A stretch of DNA of 64,000 nucleotides from Lepidonotus clava. Its lineage: Eukaryota; Annelida; Polychaeta; Phyllodocida; Polynoidae. Shown piece after piece: positions 25,155 through 37,902 of the stretch (its first letter is position 1; each line of letters begins with the position of its first letter). Under the pieces are notes generated by a model that was given only the letters and a program-made list of their open reading frames with translations, was not told the origin of the DNA and did not search any database. The stretch is taken from NCBI GenBank assembly GCA_936440205.1, contig OW387133.1:72726374-72790373 (forward strand), read 5' to 3'. The position numbers and the translations under genes were made by a program.

Positions 25155-27065
25155 ACAATGCAACCAAAGTTCAAAGACAGAGACCATCACATCAGCACGT
25201 CACTGGCTCCATGCCTCTGCTCTCTTCCAAGTAGAGGCCCACGAGCGACCAGGGAGTGATCCGACTTCCATATCAGGTGTCCGCACAATACTTGGACCAT
25301 GGAGCCCATTCCTCACCACTGCAAAGGCAGTCCTTTTCCGTACAGAAAAGTACTTACATACCCAATGAAACCGGTGGTAAGACTTGACCAGGCTGGCAAC
25401 CCGAAGACTAAAATTGACTATACTTGAAACGCCAGAACTGGTAATTCCTACCATCGACCTATTTAGGGCAATGGGGCCACCTTTGTATGCAAAGGTCGCT
25501 AGTGCTAGCTCGAAACGATAGTAGGTATCTCGTAGAGAAACGACTGTAGCGAGGAAGTAAAATGTATCTTGATGTATCTGTGTTTTATTTCTCGATATGA
25601 ATCAAAGTAAACAAACATTTAAGGCAGTAACTGCGGTCGCTCCACTGTGAAAGGTCGCTGTGTCGTGGCCTGCAGACGTGTGACGTACCCGTTGCCTAAT
25701 CAGAGCATTTATATGTAAACTATGAGGAATACAAATGAATCTGACTCAAATTATGGAATTTCATGTGGACGTGTAAATAGATAACTTAGTGTTCTCATTT
25801 TCACCTCCTGCTTTGTGAATATTAATCGATCAGCTGTGACCTCAACGTTGAAAAGAGTCACTTCGCGAGTGCAAGAAGTGAAGTCACAAGTGGAGGTAGT
25901 TGTAGTTTCTGTATGTGTGTGCAGCAGTCCGGTGTGGTCTGGTACCCATAGAATTATGTCAATATCACCAAAAAAGCGAAACATCTGGAATTAAGTTTGA
26001 TTTGGTAGCGTCAAATATGAAAACTCGCAGTGAACAGTAGTACACCTGCTAACATACCTCGTGCATGTAGTCTTTCCGTCACAGTCTTCCAATACCTCTT
26101 GGAGCTAGCCATATCACTGGAAGCGAACCTCACGTTAGGCATAAAGTGGTTGTGACATGAACCGAAGGACGCTTTAATGTTAGTAGGTATCTATGTAAAA
26201 TCCAGGTTTCTGTTTACAGTGTTTCAAATATAAACAAGAACCTATCGAGTTGCTTTTCCAGCATGTGTGGATAATTTTTTTACCGGATTTAAACAATGCT
26301 TTTTATCACTCGCTATTTTTTATTAAATAATGATAAGCAGTGGAGCTAATAATGTGACTAATTCGTATTTAAGCATTTCACATTCAGATTTTAGCCAGAA
26401 TTGACCTTTCCTGTACTGTATGTGGCTTGATAATTAAACAGAAAATCACAGAAAACCATGACCGTCTCAGGAGTGAGCTTTTACTAGTCCTTCGTTAATA
26501 GAATAGACATTTCTTTTATATTTTTGTACCTTTGCGTCTGAATTTTTAGGGATCGGTTATAGTTGCGCCAATTCCCCCCACCTGTGTCTGCTCAGGGACA
26601 ACGCAGAAAGAAATCGCGGTTTTACCTATAGATGAAGTCTGCTCTTTGAATGAGAACATGTTAATATAATGTAGCCAATGCAAGAAAAAGTTCAGATCAA
26701 ATGAATTGTTTCCCATTGATACTTGTTGACATTGAGCCCCACTTGAATGTATTTGTATCAGGAAAAAGGAAAAACAAAAAAAATCACAACCCACTTGTTG
26801 CGGAGCGTATGCTCATTTTTGGTGCGAGTTTTTATGAAACGTATGTCAAGGTGCGGGTTCTGAGAGCTTGGTCAATTAATTTGTAGGTGTGAACAGATCC
26901 CTGGCTAATCAGAACAAGGTGGGTCCTGTTAATTTATGAAAATTCCATCCCATGAACGTGGCGTCAGATGAGCACAAGCCGGACCACCCGCCGTCTGGTC
27001 TGTTGAACCCTGACTACAGCTCATGTACAAATTTCATTTGGACAAAATAAAAATATTTTATATTG
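25155..27065 (+). other. HMGB 3' UTR
   Basis: From the TAA at 25152 the transcript probably runs about 1.9 kb to the AATAAA at 27046-27051. The first 400 bases are less AT-rich than the rest. No open frame here is convincing. The end is inferred from the signal only. Confidence 0.55.
27046..27051 (+). terminator. poly(A) signal AATAAA, probable HMGB 3' end
   Basis: AATAAA lies in an A-rich context, with T/GT-rich sequence ('cttgccctttttcttgtcg') about 30-45 bases downstream, as expected of a cleavage site. A second AATAAA at 27769-27774 is a possible distal alternative. Confidence 0.5.
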
Positions 27066-28059
27066 TGAAAATATCCCGGTCTTGCCCTTTTTCTTGTCGA
27101 GCCATTGCATCTTACGAACAAAACGCGTCAATTTAATTGTTGTTAATACTATACAGAATAATTTTGACATGAATGATTAGAATTTCCGACCGAGAATGAC
27201 GGCAAAAAGTCATAAATCTTAATTTATTCAAGGGTAACATGGAACTAGTTTGTGATGAACTAGGCCGCTTCTCCAGAGCCTTGGACAAGCATCTCCCGTT
27301 AGAGTGCAGCACGAATGCATGTACACACAATGGTTCTGAGTAATGCCACTAGGTACCGACACTGTTACTGTTTCTCTCCATGGTTGTGATTGAGTGAGAA
27401 TAGATTTGGTTAAAAAGAAATGATGTTATAATCATCTTGCTGTCATTGGCCCCCTCATTTCCCCTTATATAAGAGAGTTCGTCCTATTCCGTCGCTATTA
27501 CTGTACTTAACACATTAGTCATTATTAGATGATAATGTGTTATTGTGTCCAAAAGAAGAAAAAGCACTACCACTCTAAGATAAGGAACGGCGTTATATTT
27601 TGCCTGTTTACCCAACATTAGCTTATTCATTTTCATAGAAAATTCGCAGTATTTTGAATAATGAGAAGGACCAAGGTTGGTCCGAGTTTTGCTGTAAAAG
27701 TGGGTCAAACCTTGGTCCTGAAAGTCAGCAATTTTCTTTTCCTATTTGTTCGTTTTGATTCTCAAATGAATAAAACTGAATTTAAATAATCAATAGGCCT
27801 ACTTATCCGCTAAATCATGTTTAGATATTTAGCCTTTTTTTCAGTATATTCAGTATAACTTAAATGTCATGGCCTAAAATAAATGAGTCCAAAGATTCAT
27901 GTCTATGCTAGGATCTGCATGAATTCGATGATAAGACCATATAAAAACAATTTTCATGTAATTTCTTTTTATCTTTAACAATAACAGACGGAAGCCAGAA
28001 AACATGCACAATGGCAAAATGAGGGCAAATCCCAAGGTGATGATGCGCTGGGGTTAGAG
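27066..28059. other. intergenic DNA between HMGB and the RASSF-like locus
   Basis: No gene was recognised. A 12-bp perfect inverted repeat (AGGACCAAGGTT at 27667-27678 and its complement at 27708-27719, 29-base loop) is the only structure noticed. Confidence 0.45.
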
Positions 28060-28214
28060 CCCTGTTCTGGGGTGATGGCCCGGTGCGCGGCACCTCAGAG
28101 CGCGGCAAAGTGCTCGTCTGCTCAATGCCGCTCTCTAGCGGCGGAGGCGCATTCTGATGCCAGTCTGTTCGTAACTTCCGGTGTCAGAACCAAGATGGGC
28201 TCTTCCACATAAAG
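28060..28214 (+). promoter_or_regulatory. CpG-rich TATA-less promoter and candidate 5' exon of the RASSF-like gene
   Basis: This CpG-rich patch in AT-rich surroundings contains an ETS/GABP site ACTTCCGG (28174-28181) and a YY1-type CAAGATGGG (28191-28199), as in many TATA-less promoters. A donor (AAAG|GTGGGT) follows at 28214/28215. The short exon would contain a 5-codon upstream frame (MGSST-stop). The next plausible acceptor on this strand is TCTATCTTAG ending at 30683, just before the C1 exon, so I infer it is an untranslated first exon. No transcript evidence is available. Confidence 0.45.
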
Positions 28215-30683
28215 GTGGGTAAAATTTACATCATTATATTGCAGTCTGTACCTTATTTACACTTCGATCTCACTTCAGCAGAAGGCTTTAGTAATACTTT
28301 TCCAACCTGACCTAGACAATTTAGCAGATAGACCAGGAACAACAAACTGACTGGGTTGTGATGTCCGGCTGGGGCTGTGTTTTCGCCTGGCCGACTGTTG
28401 ATAATCGCGCCTCTGCCCGCTGGCCGAGGGGCCATGTGGATGGTGACAAGGCAAGCTTGAAATTGGAAGATGACTCATTGTTGGCACTAGCCCATAGATA
28501 CAGTATAATACTCTTCCCGCCAATATGAATGAAGTGACATTGGATTAAGTTGATGTCAGACCGAGGCAAGGCAGGTAGGCTGGATGGATAGGCAAGAGCT
28601 AGTCTCCAAAAGTTATTTTCTTTAGATCTAGTATCTGATTTTGACTATGTCTATTTTTTTATTTATTTTTTTTTTATTTATTAGACTTAAATCATCATAC
28701 AGCCCTTCGGCCAACTAGGCCGATCTTCCAGGTACTGCCAGCATTATACATCACTGGCTTTTCACTTCAGGTAACAACAATGATATTAACAATTAAACAA
28801 TAATAGAATAACATACAAGCAGGTAAGGATTAACATAAGTTATTGGTGGAATGTGGTAATTATACTATGGTATAACGTTAGCCCGAACGTTAGATCTGTG
28901 ATTACTAACGTCAGGAGAAACACCCTTAGAGTTAATTTCTAGGCCTGGATAGAGAATCCTAGAGAAGTCCAATTGTAGTGACAGTGTCAGCAATAATTAA
29001 ACAATTAGATCTAGATCTATATCTAATCAAATTAGCATGGACAGAATAAGCTTAGGTTGCATTGATTGTTGTCCATTTGTCAGACATATAATTTGTATTG
29101 TGCAGGTATAGATCTAACCTGCGCAGCAAGCCCCTCCCCTGCTCGAAATGCCAATATCCATGGACGAATACTTTGTCTAGGTAGTCTATAGGTATTACGT
29201 TTTCAGATTTTGTCCCGAGCTTTCGGATTTGTTTAGCGTTTTAAGAGAATTTCAAAGTTTCTTCCCGGAGTTCAAGATTTCTTCATTTACCCCGACATGT
29301 GGCACTTGGATCTAGATCTACATGCATTGTGATGTCACCTGTGAATGTAAACATCTAACTTGTTAATGATTTATTATACTACCATTTAGACAAGTTGTGT
29401 GCGTAGATCTATCTGTATAGAGACCTAAGAGATAGCTTAAACTTTATATAACACATCTATAGTTTTCTCTCAAGAAGCATGACTTTATATCTTTATCAAT
29501 TCATCTATTCAGATCTATGTAGATGTAGATATATATGGAGGCCTAGAAGGTTATATTATGTATATCTAAAGATATCTAGAGGAACACTCGGGTTATGAAT
29601 ATGAGTAAATCCCGTTTAGATCTATATGGTCATCTCTAAAAACATAATACCATGACATGTTGCAAGACTTTGAGAATTTGTCATTTCCAACGTTAAAATA
29701 AAAATCACCGTAGATCTATGTATCTCAATGTAATCTCAGACATTATGACAAATGTAGTTAGTGGCAGATCTTGATCATGCATTTTAATGAACATCTAACA
29801 TCCGTTCGAGACAAAGGGAAGTGGGAAGTAGATCTATTATACTATTGGTGGGGCCGTGGTTAATGTGAGTCCAGTCAGACGCATGCCGACACGGGTTGGC
29901 GCCGTATCCTCCTCCTGTGGTGTGGAGTCCCCCTGTCCTGATTTCCATGGTAACCCGACCCACCGGCCACCTTGACACTGACTGTAAACCATAGAATATT
30001 TGTGGATGATGCACCCAGTGGGCCACATAAACAGTCTGTTGTAGCAAACTTTGTTTCTTCACCCTTTCAGATCTTTAAAATGATGTATACATGTATATCT
30101 ATGATAATGTGTATGGCAGAACTGGCGAAAACACCATGCATAGACAGAGATATGAACTTAGGACATATATAGTTAATCTAATAATACAGCAATAATTGAA
30201 AGCTTCCGATTCTCAGACGGGAGTCCGAGAAGCTTTGAGGACATGGTTCCGGCTGGATGCCAGGGTGTCCCTAGACTGATATAATCCGTAGGTTAGAGCA
30301 AGGGGTTACATGCAAACATAAACACAAACAAAATCTGTCACAGTAATTCAATAAAAGTGTAAGATGAGTGTCACCTTTATGCTCACTTAGGGACACCTTT
30401 ATTCTCACTTAGGGCAGTTATGTTTCTTTGTTTTAATTATTCAAAAGTGGACAATGCCAAACAACATAGTTGCAAGGTAAAATTAGAGTTTCATTGCTTG
30501 TATTTAATGATTAATCATTCACAACATGTATATATGATAAAAGTTATAGTTATAGTATGTGTCTTTATTTTGCAGGGCTTGTTTGATGGTTCCTTTGCAT
30601 AGTTGAATTACAGCGTTACCCGTAAATCGTCGCATTTATCTGTGAAGAAACATTTCTAGCCAACACTTGTTGTTCTATCTTAG
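28215..30683 (+). other. inferred 5' intron of the RASSF-like gene
   Basis: This AT-rich stretch has many AGATCTA-type words but no recognised exon. A less AT-rich patch at about 29850-29990 (pairable 'cgacacgggttggcgcc' region) could be regulatory. The proposed acceptor is a T-rich tract ending TCTTAG, with the last G at 30683. Confidence 0.35.
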
Positions 30684-30757
30684 GTTATGGTAGTTGACTC
30701 GAAGCTACAAAGCTGGCTGGACCTGGGCCAAGAAACTCCCCATCCCGGTGGCCGGGA

Positions 30758-31583
30758 ATGGCTAGAGAACTATCCACTGAGCAGCAGAAGCAGGTGCAGT
30801 TCGACGAGCAGGTCATCCAGGTAAGCCAGCCTGGGGAGCAGCTCATGAACGGCGCAGGGGACGAGCAGGAGCCGCTCATCGACGCGGTGAGGCTGAAAAA
30901 CGGGCACAACGCCATCATGAACGGTGAGGGCAGGCAGCGGGCGGCCGGGGGGTCGTCCCCAGGGGTCATACACGAGAGCAGCTCGCAACCTGTGTTCAAC
31001 ACCAGGTCACAGTCCACATACATGCACGGCCACCGACCACGAGCACCTACCCGCGAGCAGTCCTTACAGAACCACCACGTGCAGCCCCGCCAGCAGCCCA
31101 GCCCCAGCATGGCCGTGTCGCACCTACGTCGCACACGATCGGACCACGTCATGTCCTCGCGGTCTCGGGAGAACTCCAACTCACGAGCCGACTCGCCACG
31201 GCGAGCTGGCGAGGAGGTCTACGAGCTGCTCGCCAACATGAAGAAGCGTATCACCGACAACCTGTTGGGCTTCTCCTCGCCTTTTGGTCGGCGACGAGAG
31301 AGGCGACTGAGCAGTAAGGGTAGCGACAAGGACTCCTCGGCATCCCCGTCCAAAAGCAACTTAGGACCAGGAGGGGAGACAAACGGCGAGTCTCCCGACC
31401 TGGAGGATTACGAGTTTGTCGAGAACATCGAGCTCAACCATATGGACGGCTTCGTGGTGGGCGGGAAGAAGGAGGCTGGGCGGGGACACTGCTTCCAGCC
31501 CATCAACCTGGCCACGCCCACCTGGTGCGACCAGTGCGGGGACTTCATCTGGGGGGTCTACAAACAGTGCCTCAAATGTAAAT
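30758..31583 (+). CDS. RASSF1/RASSF5-type protein, first coding exon with C1 zinc finger (partial)
   Basis: This exon encodes 275 residues plus one base. ATG 30758 has a good context (GGGAATGG) and an in-frame stop lies upstream at 30695. Residues 1-230 are basic, Ser/Arg/Gln-rich and probably disordered, with phosphosite-like RRTRSDH and RRERRLSS and a helical stretch near 148-172 (EEVYELLANMKKRI). A C1 finger begins at residue 244: H244-x12-C257-x2-C260-x13-C274. Around it, GRGHCFQP and TWCDQCGDFIWGV closely match vertebrate RASSF1A (TWCDLCGDFIWGV). The donor AAAT|GTAAGTA at 31584 splits the codon before the next C1 cysteine. RASSF proteins are Ras/Rap-binding scaffolds that engage MST/Hippo kinases through a C-terminal SARAH helix. 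The RA and SARAH exons were not found here, so RASSF1 versus RASSF5 cannot be decided. Confidence 0.85.
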
Positions 31584-34500
31584 GTAAGTAGCCCCTTGAT
31601 TTCTTATTACATTTGTACTCTTAACTGTAACGTCACCTGGTATTCATTTTGAAGTCAATGGTAGGTCTAGCCGACGTTTTCGAGAATTACAAGTAGATTC
31701 GATGCTCGTGTTTCCAGGTATCCATTTTGCAATTTTACCTGCATAATTTGTTTGAAAGATTCCTAGAAACTTAAGTGAAGTACCCAGCAGAAAAGAGCTA
31801 TTTGCCAGATGGCCTTTAAATTGACTTCTTCAGCACAGCCGTTGTTAAATGTTAGAGACTGGTTGCCATGGAGATGGACATGACTGTCTTCAGTATTTGT
31901 ATGCTCGAGTAGTAAAAACTAAACAAACCAGTCAAATAGTATTTATTTTAAGCTCTTTGTTTGAGTACGAGTAAGAGAACATTAGAATTCAAGTTATTTG
32001 TAGGCTACCGGGGTAGCAGAAATCTTTTTAAAAAAAAAATAATTAAAAACGGTCAATGAAAATAGAATTTGCAACCGTGGCAGCCAGTCCTTACCAATCG
32101 ATGTCCATTTCTATTTAAGTTGAAACCCGTAGAATTAATTGTCTTTATCAAATGTATTATAAATGCTGTTGTATACTACTGTCTGGCATTTGTGGCAATT
32201 AAATTAACTGCAGAAATAGCGTGCAACTGATGATCAGGTTTTGACAAATCATTATTTAGATCTTGTATTTCCTTGTTTGCACTGGCACTGAACCCACTGC
32301 GTTGCCCCACATCCCACCAATTGAGTTTCCAGGTACATTGTATTGATTTATCAACTCACCCAGCGGATTATTGGATTAGGCTCCACTTGGATTACCACGG
32401 CAACCGTCTTAGGTATTTACTCGTCCTGGGAGCAGGGCCAGGACATAGGGAGGTCCCGACAACCACGAGTGATAAGCTTAACAAGATAAAACATTAGCAA
32501 CATGCTGCGACTCACTACATGTTAAAGCAGAAACACAAAAATGCTTTAACTAAAGCCTAGGTTGTACCACTAAGCTATCGGATGAAGACAATCATTATAA
32601 AAGATAATTTGAAGGATATGATGAAGGAATATCTGGATTATGGAGAGACAATTCACCAACAATGAAGTTGCCATACACAAGAATTGAAGGGTTCTTCAGG
32701 CTAATAGACGAGGTAAGTACATGTTGCCATGTTTTTGTATTTATTATCTCATAATCGCCTTTGTGTAATAGTTATTTATATGATCAAATAGTCGGGAAAT
32801 AATGTAGGATACTGTGGCAAATTTATTGGCTTGTTTAGGTATTATGATATGGCAGTTACTACCTGGTGGATAAGTTAATATAAGGGGTATAACCGTAACT
32901 GTTATTAACATGATAGGTCAGTGATGGGAGGCCCAATAGTAGTGTCGAAGCTCTATGTACACGTTCTGCACCCAGAGTATTGGAAGAGGATACCCGAACT
33001 ATACACACCAACTTAATATTCTTAACAGAAGCCTATTATTTTCAAATCTAAATTCCTGTGTATATAGTTTGAGTTTTGACAAAGGCACGTGTCTGTGCCG
33101 CCCACACCCCTGCCTCAGTTCATTGTGTCGGCAGTAAGTTATAAGACGGCCGTTTTCTGCCGACCGCTCCATGGTCAACATGGGCCTGTGGTGGGTGTAT
33201 TTACCAAACGTGATGCACATAGAAAGGCGGTGGATGAGGGCCTTTTAGCTCATCATGAATGGACTAATATGGCTTCTAAAGGGACAAATCCGGACTTATA
33301 TTCCCCATACCTAGGTTTCATTGCTGGTCTGTTTTTTATGTTGAATTGCAGATTATGTTAAAAAAATTCATGAAACCTTGGTAGTCGTATCACGTCTAAG
33401 TTCCTGGCTGGGGTGCTGCGTCGCCTTAATAACTTATGATCGTATATACGTAGGAATTTTGCCTTTTTGGACAATACATAAATAATAATCATAGGAATAG
33501 CCTCTGTTTATATATAGATACATTAGCAGATACATTGACCGGAGAATAGCGGTAGGAAAGTATCATATATGGAGAGTGTGCCGGAGAGCTGAATATTTAC
33601 TTTTGACAATGCAATACAACATAAAATGCTTTCGTTCCTGCTGAAACATGTTTGCAGGTACAAGTAATAATAACGGTTGACTACAACTTAACTTACTAGG
33701 ACAAAGATCTAAAACTGCTACATGTCTCAGCTGAATTGTTTAGTTGGACCCTGTCTGATGTAGCAGACTAGAATGTTGTGTGTCCCATGGCCAGCCCTGT
33801 TTCGATGCGTCCCACCCCCAGGTCAGCAGTGGTCGGGTCAGCCCCTGGTCAGCCCGGGGCCGACAGGGTCAGGCCTGCTGACCGCTGATAACACCTGCTG
33901 CAGCTCTGCCCCACACTGATTGGGGCTGATTGGGCCTCCCTGATCACGTCTGACAGGCGCTGAACTGCTCACCTTGTGTTTGTGGGGATGTCTAGGACTA
34001 GTACGAGGTCTGTCAGCAGGAAGTCTCGTTACACGTATCTTCGACATAAGCAAAAACAGAGTAGAATACACTGTATATATTTATCATTTCACTCTCCTAT
34101 CGTTCGGGTGATGGGCTGAAGAAAATTGGTAAAATTTACATGTATTCTCAGAAAAGGATAAGCTTTAAAGTTTTTCATATTTCATAAATGCATAGCACGA
34201 GTATATGGCCTATTTTTTTCGGAAAACTTCTCATATTCGAAGATTTGGGTTAAAACATAAACTGGACCCTCAGCTTGGAATTGCTCCCAAGTCGGGGAGC
34301 TACCCCAATTTTACAGGCAGACCAAATTAAAGATGCCGCTTGTGCCCGCTTACCCTGGTTATTGGTTTGGCCGTGCAGTACCCCCTACTGCCGGGCGGCA
34401 TTAACGTCCCCAGATGGGGGTCAGGACGTGGGGGAGGCGCGGTAATTGTGGGCCGTATTGGCAGATACCCACGCCTGGAGCGTCTGCATTCCCTAGCCTA

Positions 34501-37466
34501 GACCCTGGTCAGCTTTTGTCTCAGGGGATTAGCACAATTCGCATTTCCTGGTGCTCTGCTGCTCCTGTGTAATTTCTTTAGGTTTCATACTGGAACTCCC
34601 AGCTGATGAATAAGAATTGCATCACTATTTTTTTAAAAATAAAATCTTCGCTGCAAGGGATCCTCCTCGTACTTGTTTTTCTCGTTAGAGTTCTTCTAGT
34701 CCCATCCTTTAAACATTATCTAAAATTTTCAAAAACCGAATATCTCTGGATATTCCTATATATACTTTAACCCGATCGAGCGTCTTTAATTTGAAAATTG
34801 CAGTTCGTCAACTGACTTCATTATATCTCAGGCTTTTTATTTAAGAAATTAGGCCTATTATTGGGCGTGGAAATAACGGTATTAAAGGTAATTATGCTAT
34901 CAACTGTGGTCACTTTCACAGCTAACGTCCCATGAGTAGGCTACTTCACATAGATGTATGTGTATTTGTACTCCAGGTGCCGTGACGTAAGAGTACGTAA
35001 GGTGTTTCTAGGAGTGGTTAGGGCTGGCAGTGCAGTGTATGCCCCAACACAATTACATGCTTACCAAGGCTTGCAAACATCTGCCTCACGGCCAAGTTCT
35101 ATACTGAGGGTTAGGTGGAAAGGCCCACCGAGTATTACAGTAACACTGACTGTATCTCGGCCAAATAAAGTATCACTATATGGACTTGTGGTCTGACAGA
35201 GGCTACCTATTCACCAGTGCCTCATTGTTCGATATGAAGGAATATTTTGATGCCCATATCAGGTGCACATTTTCTGCAAAGTGTGTCGCAAGCCACATAT
35301 TGTTATACGCCTTCTTTATTCTCGGTATAGGCATTTATTGACCAGATAAATAATATGACACAAGTTGTACACTCTCAAACTGCACACTTCAATAATGCCA
35401 TAAATGGTAGGGTTGTGTATCTCGGGTGCACGTTGCATCGTTGATTTGGGACATTTACAACAATGTGTAGATAGGAAACCAAAGTGCAGACCTCAGTTGC
35501 ACAATGGCCAGTTAGAACAATTTGGTATTTTGAAAGAGTTTCAGGTAGCAACCCTGAACTGATTCAGTTGTCCAGTGGTCAACCAAATTTTGCATCTCTT
35601 AATCTTATGTATTAATTGCCAGAGAACTTTAGGATGCTTAGTGAAGATAGATGTGTTTACAAAAGATGAGTCACTGTCAGGAAATGCATCTTTTACATGC
35701 GGGATGTGATAACGATGTTTTTATAATGACCTAGGCATAGATATCATTATCATATTCTATTCTGCACGGTAATATTTTTTTTAGAAATTTTCTTTAGGAA
35801 ATTACATAATTTACTGTGTGTACTGTAGTGTCAGTAGACTGTAGTATCTAAATAATATACACAATAGACGTCACATTTGCCAGATTTCCACTTTTGTAAA
35901 GACCTACCCATAACAAAAAAAATATTCTCAGTAAGGCAGTAACAAATTAACCATACAGCTGTTACGAATACACTGTATCTAGAAATATTGCGACAGTAGC
36001 AACCTATCTCCAATTAGGTGGAAAAATCACAGGTCCTACGTGCCATAACATCCATCAGTGTACGCACGATTAGATACGGCCGGCCCGTCTCCTTAATCTC
36101 TATCGTTAGGACCCCTACGGCCGGGTGTGCCCGCTCACACAACTCACTGTGGATCATCAGCATTAATTCCTACGACTGGGAGGCCTTAATTAATGGTTAC
36201 CCAGGGATTACCGCACGTCGCCTGTCCTCTATGGGCTCGGCTAATCCCCCCAACATGTCCCCTAGGGCTGATCATTATGGATCCGCTGGGGAGAGAGGGG
36301 TCAGATCATTCTGTCGGGCTCAAGAGACTATTGTGGTTATCTTGATACATAGGGAATCCAACACTAGATCTACTGCTCATTTTCTCACGTTAAAGTAGCT
36401 TGCGTGCTGAGTTATCTGGGAAAATTGGACAATATCATAAAAGTTAACTTTCAGTTCATAGCTTCTGTTTTATAACAATAGAAACATACTATCACAAACT
36501 GTATATTAATGAGTACATTATTAATACATTTTTGACATACCTTTTGGATCTCATGAATACTCTAAAAACACCCATGACTCGCAACTCAAGGGAATATAAA
36601 TTTGGTTAATAAAGTCGAATGAGTATCATCATACCATAACTCAGACTCAGAATTAAAACAATGGAAGAAAATATTTTCCATCCTTATTATTCAATCAAAC
36701 TTTTATGAGTAGTAGTTTTAATAGGTTTAGTAGTTCACAAGAAAATAAATCTACTCCTCAAGGTCCATGGTCATACCCACAGTGGGAAACATGCCAAGAC
36801 ATTCCTGGTTTTAGGTACGGATGTGTAGTAGCGATACCCAAATCGTTGGTGCATGAGGCCAGGAAATCCTCAGGGTTCTATTCTGGGCGGTGAGTCAATT
36901 CTCGAGTGATTGATTTCTAGGCTCGAGCTGCTCCTCCCCCATTCGAGCTGCTCCACTTACTCACATAGCTGGTCCCCGGCCACTGCACGTCCACATAGCA
37001 CATGTTCCACTGCAACCTTTTCGGAACCAGCGTAACATGGCTTAATACTATTACCAGGAAATGCCGGGAAATGCCCACCCATACACTCCTTGTTGGCCTG
37101 GTAACGCGTGCAGACAGGTGTGGGTGTTAACAGCAGTGTAACCCTACCCTTGATGAACCGATAAATAGTCGTAAATCACTGCGGTGTGGTAACGGGGTGA
37201 GACATGCGGTCTGGGGGCTCTACAGTTTGTTAGACACGCAGATTGTGATATGCTGTGCCATGGGTACATTGTGGGAATTAATCTGGCTATAGCCTGGGTA
37301 AAAAGGGATGACAAAAGCACTTCTCGGTAGTAATTTTCCTAAGTGGTTTTCTTGTTTCAATGGGCCCCTTCTCATTATGATTTTCACCCGACAGGAACAC
37401 CAAAGGGCCGTTGATTAAAGTTTTAATCAATTTATATACCACAGACTAATCGTGAAACAAGTTCTC
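31584..37466 (+). other. intron of the RASSF-like gene, first part
   Basis: No exon completing the C1 finger (expected to encode x-C-K-F-T-C-H) was found. Less AT-rich patches at 32280-32470, 33780-34020, 34270-34560 and 36018-36400 stand out and may be regulatory. At 32662-32712 a frame MKLPYTRIEGFFRLIDE meets a strong donor (GAG|GTAAGT), but it ends in phase 0 and is too short to call. Confidence 0.4.
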
Positions 37467-37470
37467 TTAA

Positions 37471-37898
37471 AGGAGAACCGCAAAGGCAATTTAAATTTGC
37501 ATATTATACTGAATATGTATTTCTTTGCATATATCTGCAAAAAACACTTTCAACATATCATAAATATATGAGATATTGATATTTACCATTTAAGTTCCAT
37601 AGTGGCTTCTACTGAGGGCAGGTGACGTCATCTAGGCTCTTTCACACCTGTAGGGCCAGCTGATAAGGCTATTGCTATGGGTGACTGCACACACAGACAC
37701 CTGTGAGTGAGAGCCTAGATGACATCACAGCCCTGTGAGATAGGCTGTGAGAGTGTATTCACTCTCCCAACAAAAGCTTATTTAGCTTATCATATTACCA
37801 AAGTATGCTAATTTTAGTCTAATGCTGCTAATAATATGCATCAATCAAGAGGTTTGTAGCATATTTGGCATTTTCGTTTTTTCCTTTGCGCTTCACCT
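37471..37898. mobile_element. TTAA-flanked MITE (428 bp)
   Basis: TTAA flanks both sides (37467-37470 and 37899-37902). The left end AGGAGAACCGCAAAGG matches the reverse complement of the right end (AGGTGAAGCGCAAAGG) at 14 of 16 positions. A second inverted pair lies inside (GTCATCTAGGCTCT near 37628 against its complement near 37710), so much of the element can fold back. A TTAA target with AGG-type ends fits Kolobok-like rather than classical piggyBac termini; the superfamily is inferred. Confidence 0.7.
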
Positions 37899-37902
37899 TT
37901 AA

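Noticed and set aside
32662-32712. Another alternative first coding exon (MKLPYTRIEGFFRLIDE) with donor GAG|GTAAGT
   Set aside because: It ends in phase 0, unlike the other candidates, is only 17 codons long, and is AT-rich without a promoter; chance is likely.
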